From: Chloroflexota bacterium
GTDB taxonomy: Bacteria > Chloroflexota > Ktedonobacteria > Ktedonobacterales > Ktedonobacteraceae
Direction of reading: 5' to 3'
NCBI GenBank assembly: GCA_902812455.1
Contig: CADDZH010000011.1
Coordinates: 1-64,000, forward strand
DNA: 64,000 nt
Under the pieces are notes generated by a model that was not told the origin of the DNA, did not search any database, and saw only the letters and a program-made list of their open reading frames with translations. The position numbers and the translations under genes were made by a program. This document shows positions 28,378 through 37,192 of this stretch, in pieces; the first letter of the stretch is position 1, and every line of letters starts with the position of its first letter.

Positions 28378-28773
28378 CTACCGTCCCTGCAAGTACTGCT
28401 GGTATTGATCGGCGGTCATGAGGCTGTCAGCTTCTGCCGGATTGCTCATCTTCACGACCAGCATCCATCCTTCGTCATAGGGGCTATCGTTGATAAGCTC
28501 AGGGTGGTCTTTCAGGGCATCATTGGTCTTTACGATTTCGCCACTGACAGGAGAAATAAGTTCAGAGGTGGCCTTGACCGATTCGATATCGCCAAATTTG
28601 CTCTCGTGCGAGACGCTCTGGGTGCTATCCCAGGGCAATTCGACGTAAACGATATCGCCGAGTTGATCCTGGGCGTAGTCGGTAATGCCGATGACCGCCT
28701 GGTCTCCTTCGACTCGTACCCACTCGTCGGTTTTGCTGTACCTGAGGTTGGCAGGATAATTGAGGCTAGCCAT
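28378..28773 (-). CDS. gcvH: Glycine cleavage system H protein
   Basis: The 131-residue lipoyl carrier shuttles the aminomethyl group between the P and T proteins. The lipoylated Lys67 sits in DIESVKATSEL, and the fold is clear from YSKTDEWV, DYAQDQLGDIVYVELP and PYDEGWMLVVKMS. The ATG follows AAAGGAG. It lies between gcvT and gcvPA on the same strand, with a short type B repeat separating it from gcvT. Confidence 0.98.
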   Translation of the reverse strand: MASLNYPANLRYSKTDEWVRVEGDQAVIGITDYAQDQLGDIVYVELPWDSTQSVSHESKFGDIESVKATSELISPVSGEIVKTNDALKDHPELINDSPYDEGWMLVVKMSNPAEADSLMTADQYQQYLQGR

Positions 28774-28845
28774 AATGGTGGTCTCCTTTCTCGAACACGA
28801 TCATGCTGTTTTACAAAATAAACTGGTACCGGTGATGGTGTGTGC

Positions 28846-28890
28846 AGGGCCGATAAATCGGCGCTGGGCGCGATAAATCGGCCCCTACAG
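28846..28890. repeat. Type B repeat core abutting the gcvT stop codon
   Basis: gccgataaatcggcgctggg and cgcgataaatcggcccctac are present without the terminal inverted repeats. The copy ends at the gcvT stop codon. Confidence 0.7.
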
Positions 28891-30018
28891 TTATTTCTGG
28901 CGTTTGTAAAATGGCAATGCGACGATTTGCGCCGCCGTTTTCTTTCCGCGAATATCGATCTGCACGGCTTGCCCAGGATTAGCGTATGCCACATCAACAT
29001 AACCCATGCCGATATTCTTGTGCACGCCTGGTCCCGGCCCTCCGCTGGTCAGCACGCCTGCAGGCTGGTCATCGACATAGACGGTGTAGCCGCCGCGAGG
29101 TACGCCGCGCTCAAGCATCTCGATGCCAACCAGCTTGCGCTTCAACCCCTGCTCTTTGGCCTTGAGCAGTGCGTCGCGCCCGATGAAGTCACCCTTTTTA
29201 AGTTTCACCGACCAGCCCAGGCCGGCCTCCAGCGGGTTGGTCTCCTCGGTCAGTTCGTGCCCATACAGGCAGTACCCGGCTTCCATGCGCAAGGTATCGC
29301 GCGCTCCCAGACCTGCCGGCAACAGCCCGTATGGCTTGCCCGCTGCAAGCAGATCATTCCAGAGTTTGGGGGCATCAACCGGCGCACAATAGAGTTCAAA
29401 GCCGTCTTCCCCGGTGTAGCCCGTGCGCGAGATGATGCAGTTGATACCATCTACCACGCCCGGCTCGAAGTGATAGTAGCGAATGCTTGCGAGATCAACT
29501 TCCGTTAGCGGCTGCAAGATTTCCTGGGCCTTCGGCCCCTGCAGGGCTAACAGAGCGGTGGTATCGGATTGATTAATGACATTGACATCTTTGAAGTTTT
29601 TCGCCTGTTCCTGCACCCAGGCGAAGTCTTTGTCGATATTGCCCGCGTTAACGACCATCATGTACTCGTTATCTGCAAGGTGATAAATGAGCAGGTCGTC
29701 AATCGTATTGCCATTGGGGCGGCAGAGCTGCGTATAGAGCGCCTGGTGGACGGCAAGCCGTGAAACATCGTTGGGCACAAGATATTGCAGGAAAGCCTCT
29801 GCTCCCGGCCCTTCGATCTTGAATTCTCCCATGTGGCTCACATCAAAGAGGCCAACCCGCGTGCGCACTGCCTCGTGCTCCTCCAGAATACTGCTATATT
29901 GTACGGGCATCTCCCACCCATTAAACTCGACCAGCTTCGCGCCCAGAGCCTTATGCTGTTCATAGAGCGGGGTGCGTTTCAATTGCGTCGTTGTGGTGCC
30001 GGTATCCTGTGCTGTCAT
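28891..30018 (-). CDS. gcvT: Glycine cleavage system aminomethyltransferase (T protein)
   Basis: The 375-residue tetrahydrofolate-dependent enzyme releases ammonia and forms 5,10-methylene-THF from the aminomethyl-lipoyl group on GcvH. Typical motifs are EFNGWEMPVQYSSILEEHEA, LFDVSHMGEF, SRTGYTGEDGFELY and LGARDTLRMEAGYCLYGHE. First gene of the operon, with its own promoter about 60 bp upstream. No glycine riboswitch core is visible in the leader of about 55 nt. Confidence 0.98.
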   Translation of the reverse strand: MTAQDTGTTTTQLKRTPLYEQHKALGAKLVEFNGWEMPVQYSSILEEHEAVRTRVGLFDVSHMGEFKIEGPGAEAFLQYLVPNDVSRLAVHQALYTQLCRPNGNTIDDLLIYHLADNEYMMVVNAGNIDKDFAWVQEQAKNFKDVNVINQSDTTALLALQGPKAQEILQPLTEVDLASIRYYHFEPGVVDGINCIISRTGYTGEDGFELYCAPVDAPKLWNDLLAAGKPYGLLPAGLGARDTLRMEAGYCLYGHELTEETNPLEAGLGWSVKLKKGDFIGRDALLKAKEQGLKRKLVGIEMLERGVPRGGYTVYVDDQPAGVLTSGGPGPGVHKNIGMGYVDVAYANPGQAVQIDIRGKKTAAQIVALPFYKRQK

Positions 30019-30079
30019 ATGTCATCACTCCAATGTGATCAAAATAAATAAGCAGGAACAAACGGTTTTTGCCTGTTTC

Positions 30080-30108
30080 ACTATATCAGATTTTGGCGGA
30101 GAGGACAA
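30080..30108 (-). promoter_or_regulatory. Sigma-70-type promoter of the gcv operon
   Basis: On the minus strand, -35 TTGTCC (30108-30103) and -10 TATAGT (30085-30080) are separated by exactly 17 bp. Transcription would start near 30073 and give a 5' leader of about 55 nt before gcvT. Confidence 0.7.
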
Positions 30109-30164
30109 ACTATTCCCTTGTTTCTTCTTCCAGGACTTTTCAATAGCCCTGTCCTGATCCATCG

Positions 30165-31049
30165 CTAATAAACACTGCTCAGGGTGCGTGTCCGGTGCAT
30201 TTTCTGTAGCCTTGCCTGCTGCTTTCTAAGGTGTCGTTCACTTCCCGCAATGAGCTGTCTCGTTTGCACATTGCTGGCGCTTTTGAAGTAGTTAAACATC
30301 TGTAACCACTGATCGAAGGTGAGTAATGTTGGCGTCGCAGCGGGATCAAAACCTATGTGCTTGCTCAGCCGCCTGAACTGCTTGCTGCTGAAGATGCCCT
30401 TGAAGGTGTCGCGAAGGGTTGGTTGCCTGGTTGTGAAGGCATAGACCACAAAGTCACGGAATAGCTGGGCATCAGCCCGCTCGATGAGTGGCGGGCCTCT
30501 TTTGCGCATGCGCATCATCACAACATCGACATTCGGCATGGGTGAGAAATCTGTGCGTCTAAAGCGGTACACTACGGAAGGCTCAAACCAGGGCTTCAAC
30601 ATGACGGCATACAGTGATTCCTTAGGCTCTCCGAAGAACTTTTCGGCCGCTTCTTGCTGCATCGCCAGGTACGTATCGATTGGCGGGACGGCTGCCGTGG
30701 TCAATTTAGTCACTATAGCCGTGGTAATGTTGAAAGGGATATTCGAGAATACCTTATAGGGAGTACGTGGCAGGCAAAACTGCAGAAAGTCAGCCTGGTA
30801 GACAGTGATGTTAGGGACATGAGCGAATTTTCGCTGTAGGAGCGATGCCAGGTATAGGTCCTTCTCGATAGCTACAACCCTGCTACAATGCCGCGCCAGT
30901 TGTTCTGTGATGATGCCCTTGCCCGGCCCAATTTCATAGACGATATCGCTCTCTTCGATACTGGAGCTTGCAATGAGCTGCTCAATTACACGCGCATTCG
31001 CCAGAAAGTTTTGAGCATATGCAATACTTTTGCGAGAAACGAGGGATAT
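30165..31049 (-). CDS. Erm-like 23S rRNA adenine N6-methyltransferase without a standard start codon
   Basis: The body is an intact KsgA/Erm-family methylase. It has SIAYAQNFLANARVIEQL at the N-terminus, SAM motif YEIGPGKGIITEQLARH, acidic motif VVAIEKD, the VYQADFLQF motif and the catalytic NIPFNITT. Erm enzymes methylate A2058 of 23S rRNA and give MLS antibiotic resistance. The frame is closed upstream by TGA at 31062-31064, and there is no ATG, GTG or TTG before residue 113 (GTG 30713). AAAGGA followed by a 7-nt spacer leads to ATA at 31047-31049, used here as the start. It may be a decayed ATG, giving little or no product. Confidence 0.75.
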   Translation of the reverse strand: MSLVSRKSIAYAQNFLANARVIEQLIASSSIEESDIVYEIGPGKGIITEQLARHCSRVVAIEKDLYLASLLQRKFAHVPNITVYQADFLQFCLPRTPYKVFSNIPFNITTAIVTKLTTAAVPPIDTYLAMQQEAAEKFFGEPKESLYAVMLKPWFEPSVVYRFRRTDFSPMPNVDVVMMRMRKRGPPLIERADAQLFRDFVVYAFTTRQPTLRDTFKGIFSSKQFRRLSKHIGFDPAATPTLLTFDQWLQMFNYFKSASNVQTRQLIAGSERHLRKQQARLQKMHRTRTLSSVY

Positions 31050-31307
31050 AAAACAATCCTTTCAAAATCAGGTGAAACGCACAAAAAGACAGCAGGCTTT
31101 CCGGCCTCTGCCGTGAAAAGCGGAACCTGATCGTGAAAGGATGATTAGTCAGGTGAGCAGTGGTGAAGGCTTCACGTCCTGGCGTGGAGCATAGCACGAC
31201 ATACCCAAGCAGTTGACCTTTGATAGGTTCCGCTTAGATGTGCCGTATGCGAGTACACATAGTGAAGCAACCTCCCATAGAATAAGCCTCTCTTTGACTA
31301 CGAGTTA

Positions 31308-31383
31308 TGGCGCACCCAGAGGGATTCGAACCCCCGACACCTGATTCCGAGGACCAGTGCTCTATCCGCTGAGCTATGGGTGC
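31308..31383 (-). tRNA. tRNA-Arg (TCG anticodon)
   Basis: Minus-strand cloverleaf with acceptor GCACCCA/TGGGTGC and D arm AGCTCAGCGGATAGAGC. The anticodon stem CTGGT/ATCAG has loop CCTCGGA (anticodon TCG), and the T loop is TTCGAAT. The discriminator G and the CCA are encoded (308-311 of this block). Confidence 0.95.
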
Positions 31384-31416
31384 AAGCAACTGCTCTATCC
31401 ATTGAGCTACAGGAGC
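31384..31416 (-). pseudogene. Isolated 5' half of a tRNA
   Basis: Directly upstream of the tRNA-Arg, the minus strand reads GCTCCTGTAGCTCAATGGAT then AGAGCAGTTGC. This is a complete 5' acceptor strand plus D arm of a tRNA, cut off at the anticodon stem. No matching 3' half follows. It is a remnant of a tRNA replaced or truncated by recombination. Confidence 0.65.
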
Positions 31417-31464
31417 TCTTCGCCATTGTAGCACTACTCTAGTAATAGATCAAGTTGAGTGAAG

Positions 31465-32547
31465 CTAGATCAGTTCGGGAAGCGGGCCCATGTGCCTGCT
31501 CCATATCTGGCGGGCAAGCTTGTGCGCATCTCGTTTCACACCATAGTATGCGAAGTACTGGCACGTGCGCTCGATATCACGCACGAACAGTGAGAATACA
31601 TCCGAGTTGTGGTAGGGATCGACTGCCTGGGCGAAGTCAATCAGCGTGACACTTCCCTGCCAGTAGAGGACGTTATAGGCTGAAAGGTCGCCATGGATGC
31701 GCCCGTGGATGAGAGCCAGCTCGATATTGCGTAGGATGCACTCGAAAAGTGGCTTTGCTTCCTCCTGTTCAAGCACAACGTCGCTGAGCCGGGGGGCAGG
31801 ATCGCCAACAGCGCCGATGTACTCCATCAAGACAGCATTGCCAAGCTGGGCAAAAGGCCGTGGCACATTTGCTCCATGAGCGTAGAGCAGGCGTTGCGTC
31901 TGGTATTCGTAGTCGATCCACGATGCCACCTGGGCGGCCCGTCCTCTTTCGGTCTTGCGCGTGGCAGCACTACCCCGGCGGCTGTTGCCATGCTCAGCCT
32001 GCCCCTGTTCATCTCGCTGGACCCGGCTGAAGCGATAAATGGCATCGTTGCGCAGGCTGCGGAACATGCGCGGGCGATACACCTTTGCGGCCAGGTACTC
32101 TACACCGGTCGATGGGTGAGCCTTACAGCAGTAGACGTTTGCCTCCTTTCCGCTGTGAGCTTCATGCAACACATCAGTAATCAAATGCTGGTCATAAAAC
32201 GGGGCCAGCGATGAGAGAATCCAGGGCGCATCCCGCCTGGACGCCAGCAATGCCGGATTGAAGGCAGGGCGATTCTGGATGCTCTGCTGTTCTTCGTATG
32301 CCTGTTCGTGCAGCCAGCGCTGGACATCAGCACTGCTTTCATAACTGGTTTTCTTTGTGGGCTTAGTCCGGGCGTGCGGGCGAGTTCTGGCTCGCTCGCG
32401 CAGGCCAGGCTTCATCTTCACGAACGTTACAGGTTCTTCGTCGGGATCATCATCAAAAAAACGCTTCAAAGCAGATGCTCCTTTGTTTGTAGGAATTAAC
32501 GGCATCGAATCCTTCACGGCGATAGGACGATCAGGGCGTGGGATCAC
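31465..32547 (-). CDS. RIO-type atypical protein kinase
   Basis: The roughly 360-residue protein has a charged N-terminal 100 residues and then a RIO1-like kinase domain. Motifs are SGKEANVYCC (ATP loop), AAKVYRP (lysine), HGDLSAYNVLYW (catalytic loop) and LIDFAQAVDP (metal-binding). RIO kinases act as ATPases or kinases in ribosome maturation in archaea and eukaryotes; bacterial members are of uncertain role. It may start at GTG 32547 or at ATG 32505, which has AAGGA 4 bp upstream. It lies downstream of a small ORF-bearing gap and just before tRNA-Arg. Confidence 0.88.
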   Translation of the reverse strand: MIPRPDRPIAVKDSMPLIPTNKGASALKRFFDDDPDEEPVTFVKMKPGLRERARTRPHARTKPTKKTSYESSADVQRWLHEQAYEEQQSIQNRPAFNPALLASRRDAPWILSSLAPFYDQHLITDVLHEAHSGKEANVYCCKAHPSTGVEYLAAKVYRPRMFRSLRNDAIYRFSRVQRDEQGQAEHGNSRRGSAATRKTERGRAAQVASWIDYEYQTQRLLYAHGANVPRPFAQLGNAVLMEYIGAVGDPAPRLSDVVLEQEEAKPLFECILRNIELALIHGRIHGDLSAYNVLYWQGSVTLIDFAQAVDPYHNSDVFSLFVRDIERTCQYFAYYGVKRDAHKLARQIWSRHMGPLPELI

Positions 32548-32877
32548 GCGGTAAGGATTTTAGAAGTGGGAATGTGTCTCCAGGGGTGGTATCACAGCAG
32601 CCTCTATGGCCGGAGCATGCCACAGGCTGCACATCAAGGAGGAACCACGAGCAACTTACGATCGCTCGCAGTCAAAGAAGAGAAACATGAGCCGGCGCGC
32701 TATCTCCAGCACGACGAACTCAACGGCTCTAGAACAATGTCGCAGGCCAGGGTATACTCAACCAGGGTTACCACATAGCGTGGAGACAAAAGGAATGACT
32801 GTTACTTGCATATTGTTGCACCTCCACAAATCTGTATTTTAGTTCAGGTTCAAGCTTACCATACTATGGAGCAGAAA
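32548..32877. other. 330-bp gap with one possible small ORF
   Basis: No full gene is visible. On the minus strand, GGAGG with a 9-nt spacer precedes an ATG at 32811. This opens a 17-codon ORF (MQVTVIPFVSTLCGNPG, to the TGA at 32758), placed like a leader peptide upstream of the RIO kinase gene. It includes a small ccac-gctat-gtgg hairpin. Coding is unproven. Confidence 0.3.
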
Positions 32878-34350
32878 TCAAGCAAGTTTTACCAGGCTTG
32901 CTCGAATGACGCCTCGTTTACTTTTTTGCCCTTGAACGCTGATTTGCGCGCCCTCTTGCAGCTCTAAAAGGCTTACCGGGGTAGACTGCCGGCCTTCGTC
33001 ATTGTAGACAAGCGTTTTAGGGCTAACACGGACAGCTACAATCTGCGTTTCACCTGTCTGCTGCTTGCGGTGCCTGCCTGCAATGATCGCGATGTGTTTT
33101 TTCCCTGGGTACGGCGCAACCCCAACTACTGCTACCTGGTATTCAGGTTCGTGCTGTATTGCGTTGCGTTGCTGCTTATTCCCGGGAACTTGCTGTTGAG
33201 CAGTAACCCTGGCTCCGCTCGCCTGTTGTTGCCAGGAACGCTGCCCATTTCCACGAGCTGGCTTTTCAAACAGCGGCCCATCATAGCCGCGCGGGACGGC
33301 GATATCTACGGCTGCTGGCTCAGCATCGAAGCGATAAGTAACCATAACCTGCTCGGCATTATCCGCCTGTTGCAAAGCGGCGCACTCGGATTTGCGCAAC
33401 AAGTCCTCCAGGTGTACAACACTTCCGTCCACTTGCAGGCCAATCGAGGCCGGAACGCGAATGGAGAAATGGGCACCCCGCAAGGATGTGGTGGTTCCCT
33501 CGTCGAACTTGTGCTGCAGTAGGATCGAGGCCGCTTGCTCTAATGTCCGTACCGCATTTGTCGCGGTAAGCAGGTAAACGGTGAGCAGCCCATCATCCAT
33601 GCGAACATCCTGATCTATGTTTCCCATTCCTCCAACATAGGGAGCTTTGCTTACCAGCACTTCCCAGACCTCGCCCTGCCAGTGCGTCTCGACAAACCCG
33701 CCATTATTTATGGCCGCGACTTCCACAGTAAAAGGATGCTGATCAGGTAGCGACCTCAGCGCCGCAAGGTCAAAGGCTCCAGGCCCAATGTGATATTTGA
33801 GCGGCTTAGAAATCCGTGCCATTACTGCTGCGTCAAATCCCATCCCAACATGCAGTAAGAAATGCTGCCTGGCCTGGGAAGATTGCTTTGGTTGCTTTTG
33901 TTTATTCCCGGTCGTTATTAGCTGTTGCTGGTTCCCCGCATTCTCAGGAAGCGCCAGGCCCTCCACCTCAACGTGCCCAAGATCGATGCGATGCGCCTCG
34001 CTATTCACTATGGCAAGCGCGGCCTTTACTGGATCGTGAGGAATACCGATAGCACCCGCCCACACATTGTAGGTCCCGCCTGGAACATCGGCTGCCACGC
34101 TCTTTCCTCCCGCGTCCATGATTCCGTTCAGCACATCGTTCAGCGTTCCATCACCCCCGTAGCCGATCACCAGGTCGTATCCCTCTTTGGCAGCCTTTCG
34201 CGCCAGTTTCAGCGTCTCGCCCCCGTATTCTTTCAGCGCGATATCAGTTTTCCAGCCTGCCGCCGAGAAGACAGCGATCAGGTCGGGGATGTGTGCTACG
34301 TGCTCTCCAGTCCTCAGGTCAACCACGATACAGGCTTTCTTGATACGCAT
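32878..34350 (-). CDS. Diacylglycerol/lipid kinase family protein with long C-terminal extension
   Basis: Residues 1-310 form a DAGK-catalytic-type lipid kinase (YegS/DgkB-like). Markers are the nucleotide loop VIGYGGDGTLNDVLNGI, VPGGTYNVWAGAIG, a C-terminal beta-sandwich with VGMGFDAAVMARIS, and IGLQVDGSVVHLEDL. Such enzymes phosphorylate diacylglycerol or related lipids at the membrane. An extra 150 residues follow, with a low-complexity Gln/Ala stretch and a small basic beta-rich domain to the end. ATG 34350 has GAGGAG just upstream; the open frame continues to 34692 but lies inside the preceding gene. Confidence 0.88.
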   Translation of the reverse strand: MRIKKACIVVDLRTGEHVAHIPDLIAVFSAAGWKTDIALKEYGGETLKLARKAAKEGYDLVIGYGGDGTLNDVLNGIMDAGGKSVAADVPGGTYNVWAGAIGIPHDPVKAALAIVNSEAHRIDLGHVEVEGLALPENAGNQQQLITTGNKQKQPKQSSQARQHFLLHVGMGFDAAVMARISKPLKYHIGPGAFDLAALRSLPDQHPFTVEVAAINNGGFVETHWQGEVWEVLVSKAPYVGGMGNIDQDVRMDDGLLTVYLLTATNAVRTLEQAASILLQHKFDEGTTTSLRGAHFSIRVPASIGLQVDGSVVHLEDLLRKSECAALQQADNAEQVMVTYRFDAEPAAVDIAVPRGYDGPLFEKPARGNGQRSWQQQASGARVTAQQQVPGNKQQRNAIQHEPEYQVAVVGVAPYPGKKHIAIIAGRHRKQQTGETQIVAVRVSPKTLVYNDEGRQSTPVSLLELQEGAQISVQGQKSKRGVIRASLVKLA

Positions 34351-34427
34351 ACATACTCCTCTCGCCGGAATTGAGAATGTCTTCTGTGGCAAACACGAGA
34401 CGAGATGATGCAGGGTTTCAGTTGGTT

Positions 34428-36023
34428 TTAGACCATCGGAATATGCTCCACCTGTGCAGGGTGGTGTTCTTCCCGGAGCGAGCGACGTGTCATGATGCGC
34501 CTCATCGCGTTCCCGATGCGTCGAATGCCTTCCTCGATCTGCTCTTCTTCGGGCGCGGCAAAGCTGAGGCGAAACTGCTGCTGCCCGCCGCCGTCGGCGT
34601 GAAATGGCTCTCCAATCACGAATGTCACCCGCTCGCTGGCAGCCTCGCGCAGCAGCACCCGCGAGCGTATATCGCCTGGCAGCCGGCACCACAGGTGGAA
34701 CCCTCCATTGGGGTGATTGACTCGCACGCCCTCAAGCCAGTAAGTACTGATTGCTCGCAGCATCACGTCCCGCTTATGATGATAGTGCTGGCGGAGCATG
34801 GACAGGTGATCGTCCAGCATATTGCGCCGCAAAATCTCTGAGACTGTCCATTGTCCGAGCGAATTGGTACACAAGTCGAAGATCTGCTTATGTAATGAAA
34901 GTCGCTCGATGATCGGCTCAGGGGCGGCAAGCCAGGCTACGCGTAGCCCTGGCGCAAGGATTTTTGAGTATGTGCTCAGGTACATCACCTGCCCAGCCGT
35001 ATCAATAGCTTTCAGCGGTTGCGGGGCTGGCCCGTCAAAATAGATCTCGCCGTAGGGATCATCTTCCAGGATAGGTGTCTGGTAGCGCCGTGCCAGCATC
35101 AATAAGCGGCGGCGGCGCTCAGGTGACATGACAATACCCGTCGGATTCTGGAATGTTGGCTGCGTGTAGATCAGGCGAGGCCGGTGACGGGCCAGGATCG
35201 TTTCCAGGAGATCGACGCGAATACCATCGCTATCGGTGGGGACGCCCAGCACACGAATGCCAAGCGCGCGAAATGTTTGAATTGCTCCCAGGTAGGTGGG
35301 TACTTCAACAACGACCTCGTCCCCAGGCGAGAGAAGCAGGCGCCCAACAAGCCCAATACCCTGCGTTGAGCCTGAAAGGATCAGGATGTGCTGGGCATCA
35401 ACGGCTATCCCGCGTTTGCGCATGCGTTCGGCAATGCTCCTGCGCAGGCTGAGTAACCCCTCGATCGGGCAATAGCCAAGCGCGTTTTGCCCGGCCTGGG
35501 TGAAGCCCTCAGCAAACAACCTGCTGATCATCTTCGATGGAAGCAGACTGAATGAAGGCGTACCGGCCGCCAGGGAGATGATATCTTTACGCTCACCTGT
35601 AGAAGCCAGCTCGGATAGCAGGTAGGCATCAGCGCCTAGTATCTCCCGCTCTCCACCAGGCAACCCAAAGAGCCAGGAAGGATTCCCGCTATCAAGCTCA
35701 TCAGCCGTATAGCTGAGAGGATTGCGACGGACAACCGTTCCGCGCCCGACGTGCCCCTCTATCAAGCCCTCACTTGCCAGCTCGTTATATGCGTTCATGA
35801 TAGTGGTGCGATTTACTCCCAGCTCGCTGGCAAGGGCTCGTTCCGTTGGTAGGCGAGTACCTTCTGCAAGCTGGCCCGAAAGAATAGCCTCGCGCAGCTT
35901 CTGGCAAATCTGCTGGTAGAGCGGCATACCACTTTCGCGGTCAAGCTGAATAAGTGAGTGTATTGGAGCTGTAAAGAGCGGTAATGGCTGGTAATGGTGT
36001 TCATTTGATAGGTGTTGACGCAT
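34428..36023 (-). CDS. MocR-type regulator (GntR HTH plus aminotransferase-like domain)
   Basis: At 531 residues it fits the MocR/PdxR family. A GntR winged helix (about residues 30-100, with MPLYQQICQKLREAILSGQL and LGVNRTTIMNAYNELASEGL) precedes a fold-type I PLP aminotransferase domain. The PLP lysine is in YLSTYSKILAPGLRVAW. Members sense PLP or amino compounds and control vitamin B6, GABA or other metabolism genes. ATG 36023 follows CAGGAGG. It is divergent from the eIF-2B-like gene, with a dyad between them that may be its operator. Confidence 0.93.
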   Translation of the reverse strand: MRQHLSNEHHYQPLPLFTAPIHSLIQLDRESGMPLYQQICQKLREAILSGQLAEGTRLPTERALASELGVNRTTIMNAYNELASEGLIEGHVGRGTVVRRNPLSYTADELDSGNPSWLFGLPGGEREILGADAYLLSELASTGERKDIISLAAGTPSFSLLPSKMISRLFAEGFTQAGQNALGYCPIEGLLSLRRSIAERMRKRGIAVDAQHILILSGSTQGIGLVGRLLLSPGDEVVVEVPTYLGAIQTFRALGIRVLGVPTDSDGIRVDLLETILARHRPRLIYTQPTFQNPTGIVMSPERRRRLLMLARRYQTPILEDDPYGEIYFDGPAPQPLKAIDTAGQVMYLSTYSKILAPGLRVAWLAAPEPIIERLSLHKQIFDLCTNSLGQWTVSEILRRNMLDDHLSMLRQHYHHKRDVMLRAISTYWLEGVRVNHPNGGFHLWCRLPGDIRSRVLLREAASERVTFVIGEPFHADGGGQQQFRLSFAAPEEEQIEEGIRRIGNAMRRIMTRRSLREEHHPAQVEHIPMV

Positions 36024-36035
36024 ATTTTCCTCCTG

Positions 36036-36071
36036 ATTGGATCGTACCAATAGGAAGTGTACCCGATCAAT
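36036..36071. promoter_or_regulatory. Imperfect dyad between the mocR and eIF-2B-like genes
   Basis: attggatcgtacc and gtacccgatcaat (36059-36071) form an imperfect inverted repeat about 12 bp upstream of the MocR start. The position suits an autoregulatory operator; binding is untested. Confidence 0.4.
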
Positions 36072-36198
36072 GGAGGAAGCACAAGCGCCAATTGACCATC
36101 ATGTTGGGGAGCCAATTTTATGTTGCTTTCTGGATATGGTACATTGAAACAAGGAAATGCAACAAATTGCTGAATGTTTGCGGGAGGGATAACAGGCT

Positions 36199-37077
36199 AT
36201 GCAAAGCACAGAACAACGTATTGAGATGATACGAAATGATCGTGAGCATGGTTCGCGCTGGCTGGTTGGTGAAGCGATCTCGCTGCTCCACGATCTTGCG
36301 AGCGATAGAACTACGCCGCCGGATGAAGTAATGAAGCGTGTCCATGCGGCTGCTCAAGAATTAGCGCAAGCCCGCCCGGCTATGGCGGCCATTGCTGGCG
36401 CTGTGGCGCGCATCGTTAGTGTGCAGGGAGGGCCAACTGCTATAGCGCAAGAGGCCAGACGCTTGCGCGAGGACTATGATCAGGCTACACAACGTATCGC
36501 AGATTTTGCGCGCCCGGTCCTTACTGGAATGCTCATGACGCTCAGTATTTCCGGCACCATACTCGATGTCTTGACCGCCTGTGCCTCGCAGATCGAGCGG
36601 GTGATCGTGCTGGAAGGACGGCCTCGATTTGAGGGGCGTGAGACGGCATCAACGCTAGCAGGAAAAGGCATGAACGTTACCTTGATTACTGATGCCCAGG
36701 CCGATATTTTCCTGCCGCAATGCCGCGCTGTTGTCACGGGAGCTGATACCGTCCTCGCGAATGGTGATGTGCTCAATAAAGCGGGCACTGCTTTGCTTGG
36801 CTGGGCTGCTCAAGGACACAGCATTCCTTTCTACGTTTTATGCGAGACGCTCAAGATTTCTCCTCATTCCTGGACGGGCGATCTGCGCCAGTTGGAGGAA
36901 AAGGAACCGGAAGAAGTTCTGGAGAAGCCCATCAAAGGGGTCACGGTGCGCAATTTTTACTTTGACCATACGCCTACCAGATTAGTGACAAGGATCATCA
37001 CCGAGCAAGGCATGATGGACGCCCACGATATACAGCAGATCGCAACGCAAGTGGGGGAGATGATGGAGCAGATATAG
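36199..37077 (+). CDS. eIF-2B alpha/beta/delta-like protein (sugar-phosphate isomerase family)
   Basis: The 292-residue protein belongs to the superfamily of eIF-2B subunits, methylthioribose-1-phosphate isomerase and ribose-1,5-bisphosphate isomerase. The Rossmann half shows VIVLEGRPRFEGRETASTLA, VTLITDAQADIFL, VVTGADTVLANGDVLNKAGT and IPFYVLCETLKIS. Arg, Asp and Asn residues of the isomerase site are present in these motifs. It is shorter than MtnA (about 340 residues). An isomerase of ribose phosphates in nucleoside salvage is possible, but no partner gene is nearby. GGGAGG precedes the ATG. Confidence 0.85.
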   Translation: MQSTEQRIEMIRNDREHGSRWLVGEAISLLHDLASDRTTPPDEVMKRVHAAAQELAQARPAMAAIAGAVARIVSVQGGPTAIAQEARRLREDYDQATQRIADFARPVLTGMLMTLSISGTILDVLTACASQIERVIVLEGRPRFEGRETASTLAGKGMNVTLITDAQADIFLPQCRAVVTGADTVLANGDVLNKAGTALLGWAAQGHSIPFYVLCETLKISPHSWTGDLRQLEEKEPEEVLEKPIKGVTVRNFYFDHTPTRLVTRIITEQGMMDAHDIQQIATQVGEMMEQI

Positions 37078-37192
37078 TACCATTTGTCCTATGGCGTTTG
37101 GTGAAATGCAGGGTTTTCGGTATCCTGGTAGGTGAGGCAGTGTAAGTTGTAGAGGTGAAGAACATATGAGGTAGTTGGAAGGGGGTAAACCG

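Noticed and set aside
30019..30160. Glycine riboswitch upstream of gcvT
   Set aside because: The leader is only about 55 nt long and lacks the conserved glycine aptamer cores; only a promoter is visible.
30982..31197. 71-codon ORF overlapping the start of the erm-like gene
   Set aside because: It is in a different frame, and its composition is not protein-like. It is noted only because a frameshift there could explain the missing Erm start.
32878..34692. 604-residue version of the lipid kinase
   Set aside because: The first 114 codons overlap the MocR gene and read as Arg-rich nonsense; ATG 34350 has a good ribosome site.
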